Shown: positions 9,534 through 20,400 of the stretch, one piece after another | Position numbering within the stretch: the first letter of the stretch is position 1 | Layout: each line of letters opens with the position of its first letter | Assembly: GCF_025717065.2 (NCBI RefSeq) | Contig: NZ_JAOVZO020000018.1 | Span: forward strand, 124,001-188,000 | DNA: 64,000 nt | Origin: Tahibacter soli | GTDB taxonomy: Bacteria; Pseudomonadota; Gammaproteobacteria; Xanthomonadales; Rhodanobacteraceae | Reading direction: 5' to 3' | Translations under genes and position numbers: made by a program | The notes under the pieces: generated by a model | What the model was told of the DNA's origin: nothing | Database searches by the model: none | The model's input: only the letters and a program-made list of their open reading frames with translations

Positions 9534-10199
9534 TTATGCCGTCATCCGCGCGCCCAGCCATTGCCGCAGGTCGGCGATTTCCTCCGCGCAGACCTGATGC
9601 GCCATCGGATAGCTGTGCCAGTCGATCGTGTAACCGAGCGTGCGCAGGTGATCGCGCGACGACGCGCCGAGCGGCTGCGGCACCACCGGATCGTGGCTGC
9701 CGTGGGCCATGAAGATCGGCAGCTTCGCGTTGGCGGCGTGCCGTTCGCCGGCCGTTTTCTCGGCGATAGGCAAGTACGTCGACAGCGCGACGATGCCGGC
9801 GAGCGCCTGCGCGTGGCGCACGCCGCCCGCGAGCGCGATCGCGCCGCCCTGCGAGAAACCGGCGACGAACACGCGCTCGGCCGGCACGCCGCGCTCGGCT
9901 TCGCGCGCGATCAGCGCGTCGAGCTGCGCCACCGATTCGCGCACGCCGGTTTCGTCTTGGCGCGAGGCGATGTCGGCGCCCTTGATGTCGTACCACGCGC
10001 GCATCGCCATGCCGTTGTTGATCGTCACCGGCCGCACCGGCGCATGCGGAAACACGAAGCGCAGCGAGGGCCATTCGCGCGCGACGAGTTCCGGCACGAT
10101 CGGTTCGAAGTCGTGGCCGTCGGCGCCGAGGCCGTGCAGCCAGACGATGCTGTAGCGCGGCGCGGGGCCGGTTTCGCGTTCGACGCAGGGCAGGATCAT
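9534..10199 (-). CDS. Carboxylesterase/phospholipase (alpha/beta hydrolase_2 family)
   Basis: A 221-aa alpha/beta hydrolase of the EstB/carboxylesterase type. Landmarks are WLHGLGADGHDF at residues 20-31, the nucleophile elbow VAGFSQGGA with serine 116, MAHGSHDPVVP with the catalytic aspartate, and a C-terminal histidine near MAHQV. There is no signal peptide. It starts 701 bases upstream of algZ's start and ends 35 bases before it, so the four minus-strand genes through hemC may be one transcript. The natural ester substrate cannot be told from sequence. Confidence 0.92.
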   Translation of the reverse strand: MILPCVERETGPAPRYSIVWLHGLGADGHDFEPIVPELVAREWPSLRFVFPHAPVRPVTINNGMAMRAWYDIKGADIASRQDETGVRESVAQLDALIAREAERGVPAERVFVAGFSQGGAIALAGGVRHAQALAGIVALSTYLPIAEKTAGERHAANAKLPIFMAHGSHDPVVPQPLGASSRDHLRTLGYTIDWHSYPMAHQVCAEEIADLRQWLGARMTA

Positions 10200-10361
10200 C
10201 GAAAGGTTCCGTAGATGCACAGGCGCGCAGTGTAACGCCGGCCGCGGCGCATTCGAATGTCCTTGCGGACAGCTGTATTCGTTGTCTATTTGTGAACACC
10301 GTAGCGAACGGGAGCGGCGCGCGGTGCTACCGTCGCGCCGCAACCGCCGGAGAATCCCAAG

Positions 10362-11900
10362 ATGTCGCCCCTGTCGCGTTCGATCGCCGCGCTCGTCGCG
10401 CTGGCCGCGTCCGCGCCGTCGCTCGCCGCGACGGCCGCCGATTTCCTCTATCGCAACAGCAATCCCGACGGCAGCGGCATGCCGTATCGCGTCTTCATTC
10501 CGCCGGGCTATTCGACGAGCCAGGTCTATCCGCTGATCCTGTTCCTGCACGGCGCCGGGGAGCGCGGCAACAACAACACCTCGCAGCTCAACAACAACGC
10601 GAACGGCGCGATGCAGCTCGTCAGCGACGCGAACCTCGCGATCCAGAAGGTGATCATGGTCGCGCCGCAGTGCCCGACGGCCGACTTCTGGGGCGGCGGT
10701 TCGACCAACACGCCGCTGCACGACATCTTGAACGACGTCTCGGCCGAGTTCCGCGTCGATCCCGACCGCATCATCGTCACGGGTCTTTCGATGGGCGGCT
10801 ACGGCACGTGGGGCCTGACCGCGAGCAATCCGTCGCGCTTCGCCGCCGGCGTGCCGATGTCCGGCGGCGGCGACACGAACGCGGCCGGCTCGGTCGCCGC
10901 GCTGCCGTACTGGTTCTTTCACGCGGTCAACGACGGTACGGTCGGCGTGGACCAGTCGCGCGCGCTCGTCGGCGCGCTGCGCAACGCCGGCGCGAGCGTC
11001 ATCTACACCGAATACGCGACCGGCGGCCACGGCATCTGGCCGGTCGCGTACAACAATCCGCTGTTGTTCCGCTGGATGATGGCCCAGCGCCGCGGCGCCC
11101 CGTCGGCGACGCAGCCGCCGATCCTGCGCATCGAACAGCCGACGAACGCGCCGGGCTATTCCACCGACCTCGCGCAGCTCGTGCTCGGCGGCAGCGTCGA
11201 CAACGGCGGCCAGACCGTGACGAGCGTCGCGTGGGACCGCCTCGGCGGCACCGGCGGCGCGGCGAACGGCACGCTCGCCTGGACCACGCCGCCGATCGCG
11301 TTGAATTCCGGATCGAATCTTCTGCGCGTGACCGCGACGGGCACGAGCTACCACGCGGCGTACGGCGGCGCGACGACGATCGGCGATGCGCTGCGCGTGA
11401 ACCGCATCGGCCCGCCGCCGGCGCCCGGCCAGCTGATGACCGCGGTGAACTCCGGCGGCGCCGACGTCAACGCGGCCGACGGCACCGTCTATCTTTCCGA
11501 CATCGGCTTCGAAGGCGGCAGCACGCAGGTGTCGAACGCGGCGGTCGCGAACACGACCGACGACGCCTTGTACAACAACTGGCGTTGGGGAAATTTCTTC
11601 TATCGCACGCCGGTGTACAACGGCGCCTATGACGTCGACCTGCACTTCGCCGAGACGTACAACACCGCCGTCGGCCAGCGCAAGTTCTCGGTGCTGATCG
11701 AAGGCGTGCCGGTGCTCTCCGAGTTCGACATCGGCGCGACCGCCGGCTTCAACACGGCGCTGGTGCGGCGCTTCACGGTCGACGTGACCGACGGCGAGCT
11801 GACGATCGAGGTGCGCAACGGCAGCATCGGCAACGCGCGGCTCGACGCGCTGCGCATCTACCGCGGCGCCGATCAGTTGTTCAAGAACGGGTTCCAGTAA
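10362..11900 (+). CDS. Secreted CE1-type esterase with C-terminal malectin-like domain
   Basis: A 512-aa exported protein. A signal peptide covers about residues 1-25 (MSPLSRSIAALVALAASAPSLAATA). Residues 30-255 form an alpha/beta hydrolase similar to PHB-depolymerase/feruloyl-esterase-like enzymes: LFLHGAGERGNNN for the oxyanion region, VTGLSMGGYGTWGL with serine 143, and a GGHGIWP histidine. A beta linker follows, then a malectin-like carbohydrate-binding domain (about 365-500; YDVDLHFAETY, FDIGATAGFNTALVRRF, VRNGSIGNARLDAL). It ends ADQLFKNGFQ, the short tail often seen on secreted proteins of this bacterial group. It probably de-esterifies an extracellular polysaccharide or polyester; the substrate is unknown. 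Confidence 0.88.
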   Translation: MSPLSRSIAALVALAASAPSLAATAADFLYRNSNPDGSGMPYRVFIPPGYSTSQVYPLILFLHGAGERGNNNTSQLNNNANGAMQLVSDANLAIQKVIMVAPQCPTADFWGGGSTNTPLHDILNDVSAEFRVDPDRIIVTGLSMGGYGTWGLTASNPSRFAAGVPMSGGGDTNAAGSVAALPYWFFHAVNDGTVGVDQSRALVGALRNAGASVIYTEYATGGHGIWPVAYNNPLLFRWMMAQRRGAPSATQPPILRIEQPTNAPGYSTDLAQLVLGGSVDNGGQTVTSVAWDRLGGTGGAANGTLAWTTPPIALNSGSNLLRVTATGTSYHAAYGGATTIGDALRVNRIGPPPAPGQLMTAVNSGGADVNAADGTVYLSDIGFEGGSTQVSNAAVANTTDDALYNNWRWGNFFYRTPVYNGAYDVDLHFAETYNTAVGQRKFSVLIEGVPVLSEFDIGATAGFNTALVRRFTVDVTDGELTIEVRNGSIGNARLDALRIYRGADQLFKNGFQ

Positions 11901-12033
11901 ACGGCAAGCCGGCCCGAACCGGGTCGACTCGCACCCGGCCCGCACGAACGGCAACACCCATGCCGTTCGGCGCTGCCGCGCGCGGCGGCGCTGGCTTATA
12001 TTCGGCGCCTTTGCCGTCCTGGAGACTCCAGCA

Positions 12034-14445
12034 ATGCGCCTCCCCGTCGCCGTATCCACGGCTCTGATGTGCTTCGCCGCGCAATCCGCCGGCGCCGCGA
12101 CCAGCCTCGACCAGATCATGAGCGATCCCGACTGGATCGGTGCGGCCGTCGAAACTCCGTATTGGTCGGTCGACGGCGGCGCGGTCTATTACAGCCTGAA
12201 GCGCCAGGGCTCGCCGGTGCGCGACCTGCATCGCGTCACGCTCGCCGACGGCAAGGACGCCGTACTCACGCCCGCCGAGATCGCCGACGCCGACGCGACC
12301 GGCGCCGTGTACGACCACGCGCGCAACCGCGCCGCGTTCGTGCGCAACGGCGACGTGTTCGTGCGCGACCTGACCAACGGCCGCCTGATCCAGGTCACGC
12401 GCACGACGCAGGACGAAGCGGCGCCGCAGTTCTCCGCCGACGACACGGCCGTGCAGTATCGCGTCGGCAACGACTGGTACAGCTACGACCTGCGCAGCGC
12501 GATCGCGGGACCGGTGGCCGTGCTCAAGGCCGAGAAGGATCCGAACGAGAAAAAACCCGGCGACTTCGAAGAACTGCAGCTGCGCCTGATCTCGACGGTC
12601 AAGCAGGACTACGACAACAAGCAGGCGCAGAAGGCGCGCGCCGAAGAACTGCGCAAGGCCGACCCGACGCGCGCGTCGACGCCGTACTACCTCGGCGACG
12701 ACGTGCAGATCGCCGAAAGCGCGCTGTCGCCTTCGGGCCGCTGGCTGCTCGTCGTCACGACGCCCAAGAGCTTCGACGCCGGCCGCGTCGGCAAGATGCC
12801 GGTCTACGTGACGCTGTCGGGCTACGAGGAAGTGGAGGACGTGCGCACGCGCGTCGGCCGCGGCGCGCCGGTCGCGCACACGCTGTGGCGCGTCGACGTC
12901 GCCAGCCACGCTGCGACGAAGCTCGACTTCGCCGCCCTGCCCGGCATCAAGGACGATCCGCTCGCCGCCGTGCGCGCCGAGAACGAAAAGGCCGCGAAGA
13001 AGGAAGAGGCGAAGGCCGACGACAAGAAGGACAAGAAGTCCGCGAAGCAGGACGACAAGAAAACCGAGGCGAAGGACCGCGACGTGCAGGTCGGCGCGAT
13101 CCAGTTCACCCGCGACGGCGCGACCGCCGCGCTGATGGTGCGCGCGAACGACAACAAGGACCGCTGGATCGCGACGCTCGCCGACGCCGACAAGGCGCCG
13201 CTCGAGTCGCGCCATCGCCTGACCGACCCCGCGTGGATCAACTGGAACTTCAACGAATTCGGCTGGCTGCCGGACAATCGCACGCTGTGGTACGTCTCCG
13301 AGGAATCCGGCTACGCGCACCTGTACACGCGCAAGGACGGCGACAAGCCGCTCAAGCTCACGAGCGGCAACGCCGAGTTCGCAAGCCCGGTCGTGTCGCC
13401 GGACGGCCACTGGTTCTACCTGCGCGCGAACGCCGAAGCGCCGTACGCGTACGACATCTATCGCGTGCCGGCGGCGGGCGGCAAGCTCGAGCGGCTGACG
13501 AACTACAAGGGCGCCGACGGCTTCGCGCTGTCGCGCGACGGCAGCAAGCTGCTCGTTGCGCATTCGGCGAGCTACGTGCCGCAGCAGATCAGCGTGGTCG
13601 ACGCCGCGGGCGGCGCGCCGCGCGAACTCACCGACACGCGCACGAGCGAATTCAAGGCGATCGCGTGGCAGGCGCCGGAAATCGTGCCGGTGCCGTCGAG
13701 CCACGGCAAGACGCCGATCTGGGGCAAATTCTACAAACCGCAGAATGCGGCAAACGGCAAAAAGCCGATCGTGCTGTTCGTGCACGGCGCGGGCTACACG
13801 CAGAACACGCACCTGTCGTATCCGTACTACTTTCGCGAGCAGATGTTCCACAACCTCCTGACCGAGCGCGGCTATCTCGTGCTCGATCTCGACTACCGCG
13901 CGTCCGAAGGCTACGGCCGCGACTGGCGCACGGCGATCTATCGCCAGATGGGCCACCCGGAACTCGAAGACCTGATCGACGGCGTCAACTGGCTCGTCAA
14001 GGAACACGGCGGCGATCCGGCGCGCGTGGGCGTCTACGGCGGCTCCTACGGCGGCTTCATGACGCTGATGGCGCTGTTCCGCGCGCCCGAGACGTTCCAT
14101 GCCGGTGCCGCGCTGCGGCCGGTGACCGACTGGACGCAGTACAACCACGAGTACACGTCGAACATTCTGAACACGCCGAAGGACGACGACATCGCGTACC
14201 GCAAGAGCTCGCCGATCGAATACGCCGACAAGCTCAAGGGTTCGCTGCTGATCGCGCACGGCATGATCGACGACAACGTGTTCTTCCAGGACTCGGTACG
14301 CCTGTTCCAGCGCCTGATCGAGCTGCACAAGGACAACGTCGAACTCGCGCCGTACCCGATGGAGCGCCACGGCTTCACGCACGCCTCGGCGTGGCGCGAC
14401 GAGTACGCGCGCATCCTCAAGCTGTTCGAGACGACGTTGAAGTAG
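12034..14445 (+). CDS. Secreted S9 family prolyl oligopeptidase (DPP-IV/acylaminoacyl-peptidase type)
   Basis: An 803-aa exported peptidase. A signal peptide spans about residues 1-22 (ending SAGAATS). A beta-propeller occupies about 40-560, interrupted near residues 310-350 by a long lysine-rich insertion (EKAAKKEEAKADDKKDKK), an odd charged stretch. The catalytic domain carries VGVYGGSYGGFMTL with serine 671, aspartate near 746 in HGMIDDNVFF and histidine 779 in MERHGFTHAS. GGAGACTCCAGCA precedes the ATG. It would cleave short peptides in the periplasm. It ends just before a strong terminator. Confidence 0.94.
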   Translation: MRLPVAVSTALMCFAAQSAGAATSLDQIMSDPDWIGAAVETPYWSVDGGAVYYSLKRQGSPVRDLHRVTLADGKDAVLTPAEIADADATGAVYDHARNRAAFVRNGDVFVRDLTNGRLIQVTRTTQDEAAPQFSADDTAVQYRVGNDWYSYDLRSAIAGPVAVLKAEKDPNEKKPGDFEELQLRLISTVKQDYDNKQAQKARAEELRKADPTRASTPYYLGDDVQIAESALSPSGRWLLVVTTPKSFDAGRVGKMPVYVTLSGYEEVEDVRTRVGRGAPVAHTLWRVDVASHAATKLDFAALPGIKDDPLAAVRAENEKAAKKEEAKADDKKDKKSAKQDDKKTEAKDRDVQVGAIQFTRDGATAALMVRANDNKDRWIATLADADKAPLESRHRLTDPAWINWNFNEFGWLPDNRTLWYVSEESGYAHLYTRKDGDKPLKLTSGNAEFASPVVSPDGHWFYLRANAEAPYAYDIYRVPAAGGKLERLTNYKGADGFALSRDGSKLLVAHSASYVPQQISVVDAAGGAPRELTDTRTSEFKAIAWQAPEIVPVPSSHGKTPIWGKFYKPQNAANGKKPIVLFVHGAGYTQNTHLSYPYYFREQMFHNLLTERGYLVLDLDYRASEGYGRDWRTAIYRQMGHPELEDLIDGVNWLVKEHGGDPARVGVYGGSYGGFMTLMALFRAPETFHAGAALRPVTDWTQYNHEYTSNILNTPKDDDIAYRKSSPIEYADKLKGSLLIAHGMIDDNVFFQDSVRLFQRLIELHKDNVELAPYPMERHGFTHASAWRDEYARILKLFETTLK

Positions 14446-14461
14446 TCGTCGTCGCTTCAAG

Positions 14462-14491
14462 AAAAAACCCCGGCGCAAGCCGGGGTTTTTT
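14462..14491. terminator. Bidirectional Rho-independent terminator
   Basis: The stem ACCCCGGC / GCCGGGGT with loop GCAA is flanked by six A on the left and a T run on the right, so it can stop transcription of the S9 peptidase gene and of the giant minus-strand operon that ends at 14498. Confidence 0.95.
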
Positions 14492-14497
14492 CTTGCG

Positions 14498-17400
14498 TCA
14501 ATCCGGGCTGGGGCCGTAGCGCCGCATCGGGTTGTAACGATCGATCAGCGTTTCCCACCAACGCTCGGGCGCGTTGAGCGTACCCATGCCGTCGACCGAC
14601 TCGATGATGATCGTCACGCCGGGGCGGTACTCCGGATCGATCGTCTCGATGCTGCGATGCTCCTTGAGCAGCAGCCGGCGGACGTTTTCGAGCGCGGCGT
14701 CGACGTTGCGGCGGCGGTAGCGCGACGCATTGTCGCGTGCCAGCGCGCTGCCCTCCCAGATGTCGCCCAGCGCATGATCGATCGAGCGCGCGTTGGTCAG
14801 GTCCGGCGAGAGCAGTTCGAACGACTCGCGATCCTCAGGCCGGTAGCCCATGTCGAGCAGGCCCGGCCGCGTCCTGCTGCTGCCGATGCGTTCGATGCCG
14901 AGCATGTTCAGCTTGTGGATCAGCATCTGCATCGAGCGTTCCTTGAGCGCCGCGTCCTTGTCGCGGCCGAAGAATCCTCGCGAGAAGAAACCTTCGCGCG
15001 GCAGCTTGCCGTCCATGTAGGCGACTTCCGAGAGCTCGCCCGCCACCAGCGTCTGCAGCGCGCCGATCTGCTCCGCCGAAAGATTGCGTTTCTCGCCGAG
15101 CGCGCCGGCGAGCGTGCGCACGTACTGCAGATAGAGTTCGGGCTGGCGCTGGATCGTGTCCGGCGAATAGCCGGCCGTCAGGTGGCCGATGTTCGTCGTG
15201 AACATCCGCTGCTCGTGCGGATCGTGTTCGCCGCCGTGCAGTTCGGTCTTGCGATGCGCGAAGCTGTCGGCCAGCCGATGGATCAGCAGGCCGCTGGTCG
15301 TCAGGTCGCCGCCTGCCGACTTGAGCGCGTTGAGCGTCCTGCCCGTCTCGTGTTCGGCGATGCCGCCGTTGAGCCCGTGCAGCAACTCCTGAATCTCCTC
15401 GTTCGTCCGCCAGCGCTCCGGCGACGTCAGGTTGAAGCCCTTGGCCTTCACCACGTACATCGCGTCCAGCGCGGCCGCCTCGTCCGGCAGCTGCGAATAG
15501 AACGCGAGCTGCTGCGCGTCCGCGTCGGAATAGCCCATGCGCAACGCGACGTAGTACGTCGTGTAGTAGTGGCCCGCCTCGCCGTAGCGGCCGGTCGGAT
15601 CGACGTAGACCGTCGGGTTCGCATGCGCGTACAGATACCGGTGCAGGCTCGGCGGCGTCATGTCGTTGCCGGCCTCGGGGTCCTCGGACATGAACCGCGC
15701 GACGGCCGGGTCGTAGTAGCGCGCCTTCGCGTAGTAAAGGCCGCTCTCGCCGTCCTTGTAGTAGCCGGTGAAGCCGATCGGCTGCTCGTCGGTCGACGGC
15801 AGCGCCGCATGCGCGCCTTCGCGGGCCGGCGCAATCGTCTGCCCGCTCGTGCCCTGCTGCGCGATCACTTCGCCCCATGCGTCGTAGCGCGTGCGCGCGT
15901 CGACCGCGCCGGCTTGCGTCAGCATCGCGATCGGCGTGCGCAGCGCGTCGAGCAGATAGTGCCGCTCGACCGGCGTCGAACCGGCCTGCGTGCGGCCGAT
16001 GAGCTGGTTCGCGCTGTAGTGGTAGCGCACGAGCGTGGAGCCCGACGCGTTCGCCTCGGCGATCAGGCTGCCGAGGTCGTACTGGTAGCGCGTCGCCTGG
16101 GCCATGCCCTGCGACTTGGCGATGCGCAGGCCGTCGGCGTCGTAGTCGAACGCGAACGGCGTCGCGGCGCCTTCGTGCAGCGCGGTCATGCGGTCGCGCG
16201 CGTCGTACGTGTACGTGCGCGGCGCGCCGCCGTTGACGACCTGCGTCTTCAGGTTGCCGTTCGCATCGTACGTCTGCGCGACCGCAACGCCGGCGGTCGG
16301 ATCGCTGCGCGACGTCAGGCGGTCGCGCGCGTCGTAGACGAGCGTCGAATCGCCGATCGTCGTGCCGTTCGCGGCGACGCGTTCGCGCACGCGATTGCCG
16401 ACCGGATCGAGCGTATAGGTCGTCGCGCGCGCGGGTTCCGTCACCGTTTCAAGACGATCGTCGGCGTCGTAGCCGTAGGCCGTCACGATCTCGATGCCGC
16501 CGGTCGCCGCGCCGTTCGTTTCCTTCTGCTCGACACGGTTGCCGTTGAAATCGTAGCGGTACGCGCTCGTCGCGAGCGTCGCGCCGGCCTTCGCGTGCGC
16601 GACGCGCGAGATGCGGCCGGCCGGATCGTAGTCGGTGTCGCTCGTCGTGCCGTCGGGCCGCGTGACGACGTCGATCAGGCCGACCTTCGTGTGCGTCTGC
16701 GTCGTCGTGCCCTGGCCCGGCACCGTCACCGCGTCGTTGTGATTGAGCGCGTCGTACGTCCACACGGTTTCGCGGCCGTCGCGGTCGACGAGATGCGTGC
16801 GGTTGCCGACCGCGTCGTAGCGATAGCCGAGCGTGCCGCCGTGCACGTCGACGATGTGCTCGAGCCGCTCGAAATCGTCGTAGCGCCGCGTCTGCGTGCG
16901 CGCGGCGCCCCCGACGAACTCCTCCGTCACCGCAACGATGTTGCCGTTGCCGTCGTAGCCGCGCGACGTCTTGCCGACCTCGCCCGTCGCCGCGCCGGCA
17001 TAGGTCGTGTCGATCGCGCGATCGAGCGCGTCGTACGTCGCGTCGATCGCGACGCCGTTCGGCGTCGTCGTGCGCGTGCGGTTGCCGTCGGCATCGTACG
17101 TCCAGGCGTACGCGTCGCCGCCTTCGTAGGTCTTGCCCGCGAGACGGTTGCGCGCGTCGTAGGCGAACGTCGTCTCGTGCGCGTTCGCGTCGAGGATCGA
17201 CGTGCGGTTGTCGGCCGCGTCGTAGCCGAACCTCGTGACGTGATGCAGCGGCGACTCTACGGTTTCGAGGCGCCCTCCCGCATCGTAGCCGTACAGCCAT
17301 TCGCCGCGCCGTTCGGGCTTGAGCGTCGCGATGCGCTGGCCGCTGCCGTTGTAGCGGTGCGTCGTCGTTTCGCCGGCGAGCGTCTGCGTTTCGAGATGAC

Positions 17401-20400
17401 GCCGCTTCGTATACGTGTGGCTCGTCGTGCGGCCGTCGGCATCGGTCGTCTCGGCAACGTCGCCCTCGGGTTCGTACGTCCATGTGGACACCGCGCCGAG
17501 CGGACGCGCCTCGCGCAGCTTGCGGTTCGCGCGATCGTAGGTCGTCGCCGTTTCGCGGCCGAGCGCATCTCGCAGCAGCGATACGTTGCCTTCCTCGTCG
17601 AGCGTCAGCGTTTCGAGGACCAGGCCGTCGCGCGCGCGGCCGACCACGCGGTTTTCCCGGTCGTACGCGGTGACCGCGAGTATGCCGCGCCGGTCGGTAT
17701 GCGTCAGCGCGTTGCCGAGCGCGTCGTACGTCCACGTCTGCTCGAACCGGCGGCCTTGCGCGTCGGCCGGATCGGTCTGGCCGACGCGCAGGTTCAGCGC
17801 GTTGAACGAGTAGTCCGTCACGTGGCCGCGGCCGTTGCTCGTCGCGACGATATTGCCGGCGTCGTCGTAGCCGGTCGTTTCGACCGCCGTCACGCCGTCG
17901 ACTTCCGGATGGCGCGTTTCGACGCGGCGTCCGAGCGTGTCGTAGACGGTCGCCGTCGCGTGATTGCGTGCGTCGGTCTGCAGTTCGACATCGCCGTGCA
18001 CGTTGTACGCGTAGCGCGTCGTGCGCGGCCCCGGGCCGGGCAGCGTCTTCGTTTCGACGCGATGCAGATCGTCGTACGTCGAGATCGTGGTGCGATTGTC
18101 GGCGTCGGTCAGCGCCTCGACGAGGCCGTCGGCATCGAGCTTGCGCTTCTCGACGAGACCGTCGGCATCGTCGGTGCGCTCGAGCCGGTCGAGCGCGTCG
18201 TGGGTATACGTCAGCACGCGTCCGTTCGCGCGGCTTTCCTCGACCTTGTTGCCGTTGAGATCGTAGCGGTACGTCGTGCGCTGGCCGATTTCCGGACCCG
18301 ATTCCTCGACGACGTTGTCGCGCGCATCGTAGACCTTGCGCACCGTGTGGCCGCGCGCGTTCGTCATCTCGACGGCGTTGCCGTTCGCATCGTAGACGGT
18401 CGTGCGCGTGCGCCCTTCGGCGTCGGTCGTCGCGACGAGGCGATTCGCCGCGTCGTAGCCGAACGTGCGGCGCTGCGCGCCCGAGCCGCCCGGATTCTCG
18501 CGCACTTCTTCCACTTTGTTGTCGGCGCCGTCGTAGGCGAACGTCGCGACGCGGCCGAGCGGCGCGGCCTCGACTTTCAGGCGATCGCGATCGTCGAACG
18601 TGCGCGTCGTTTCGCGCAGGAGCGCATCGACGCTCGCGATCGCGTTGCCGTTGCCGTCGTAGCGCGTCGTTTCCTCGACGAAGCGCCCGCCGGCCGCCCC
18701 GGCGAGCCAGCGGCGCACCGTCGTGCGGCGGTATTGCGCGTCGTCGTAGCGATATTCGGCAATGCGCTCGCCGACCGTTTCGCGCACGACGTGGCCGAGC
18801 GCGTCGACGTCGTACAGCGTCGTGCGGTTTTCGGGCTCGAACTTCTTGCGCAGGCGGTTTGCCGCATCGTACTCCATGCGCACGACATGGCCGCCGCGGT
18901 CGGTCTCGCTTTCGAGATTGCCGTTCGCGTCGTAGCGCAGGCTGCGCGTGCCGGCCTCGACGACCTCGTCGTAGACCCGGCCCATCGGATCGAACGTCGT
19001 GCGCGTCGTCTTGCCGCGCGCGTTGAAGAACGTGCGCTCGCGGCGCACGTCGTCGTAGACCGTCGTCTCGACGGCGAGGCCTGCCGCGGTCGCCGGATGG
19101 CTCGTCCGGATCGTTCGGTCGCGCGCGTCGTACGCATAGGTCGTTACGCCGCCGTTCGAGCTCGTTTCCGCGGTCTTGCGTCCGCGCGCGTCGTATTCGG
19201 TCTTGACCACGTGGGCGAGCGGGTCTTCGGTTTCCGTGACATGACCGTAGCGGTCGTAGCGGAACTTCCACACGTTCGTGCGGCCGTCGGTGCGCGACGT
19301 GCGATCGCCGTTGTCGTCGTACGCGTCGGTCTGCGTCACGCCGCCGCGCGCCGTCGTCGTGAGATTGCCGCGGCGGTCGTACCCGTAGTCGGTGACGATC
19401 TGCCGTGCGTCCGTAAACCTGTCCACGCGGTTCCTGATGTACGGCGCGTCGAACTCGGCCGGATCGACGTAGGTCCAGCCGCGCGTGCGCGTGCCGCTCG
19501 CGTGGCGGATTTCTTCCGTCGTCCTGTTGCCGTGAACGTCGTACGTGTAGTGCACTTCGGTCGCCAGCGCGTCGACGATCTTTTTCGGCTGCAGCGCGAC
19601 GAGATCCCACTGTGTCGTCGTCGTGCCGGCCGGATCCACGATCGTCTCGGCCGCGCCGTAGCCGTTCAGGCTGAACGTCGACACCGCGTCGCGCGGATCG
19701 GTCACCGTGGTTCGGACCGGCCCGGCGCCGCGCAGGCCGTCGTACGCGAAACGCGTCGTGCCGCCGTCGAGCTCGCGCACGGAAATCGCGCGCTGTTCCG
19801 GTGCGTAGTAGAACGCGTTGCCGTTCGGCACGACCGACAGGTACTGGTCGTAGTCGTAGCGCCGTTCGTCGTTCGACGACGCATCGCGCGAGCCGGTCAG
19901 GCGATAGCCGAAATAGGTATACGTCAGTTCGCCGTCGGGCTGCGTGACGATGCGGCCGCCGAAGTCGCGATAGGTGTAGGCGCTGACGCGCTCGCCCTTG
20001 CCGCTGGCGTCGCTGCGTACGGCCTTGGAGAGATTGCCGTTCGCGTCGTACTCGTAGCGCACGACCAGGCCGTCGGGGCCGCGCGCCGCGTCGACGAGCG
20101 TGAGCGTTTCGCGCAGCGTGGTGCCGGCGATGCGTCGTTCGGCGACGACGGTCTTGTACGCAAGATCGATCTGCCGGCCCGCCGCATCGGCGATGCGCGT
20201 GACGCGCGGCGCGACGATGTCGAACTGCCACGTGTAGGAAACGCGGTTGCCGTTGACGTCCTCGATGTACGCGAGCCGCGCGCCCGGCACGCCCGCGCCG
20301 CCGAAATGGTAGCGAGTGCCGTCCTTCGTGTAGAAGTCGTATTCGAGGCCGCGCTGCACGAGCGTGCCGTGATAGCCGTGCAGCGCCTCGAAGCGCGTCG

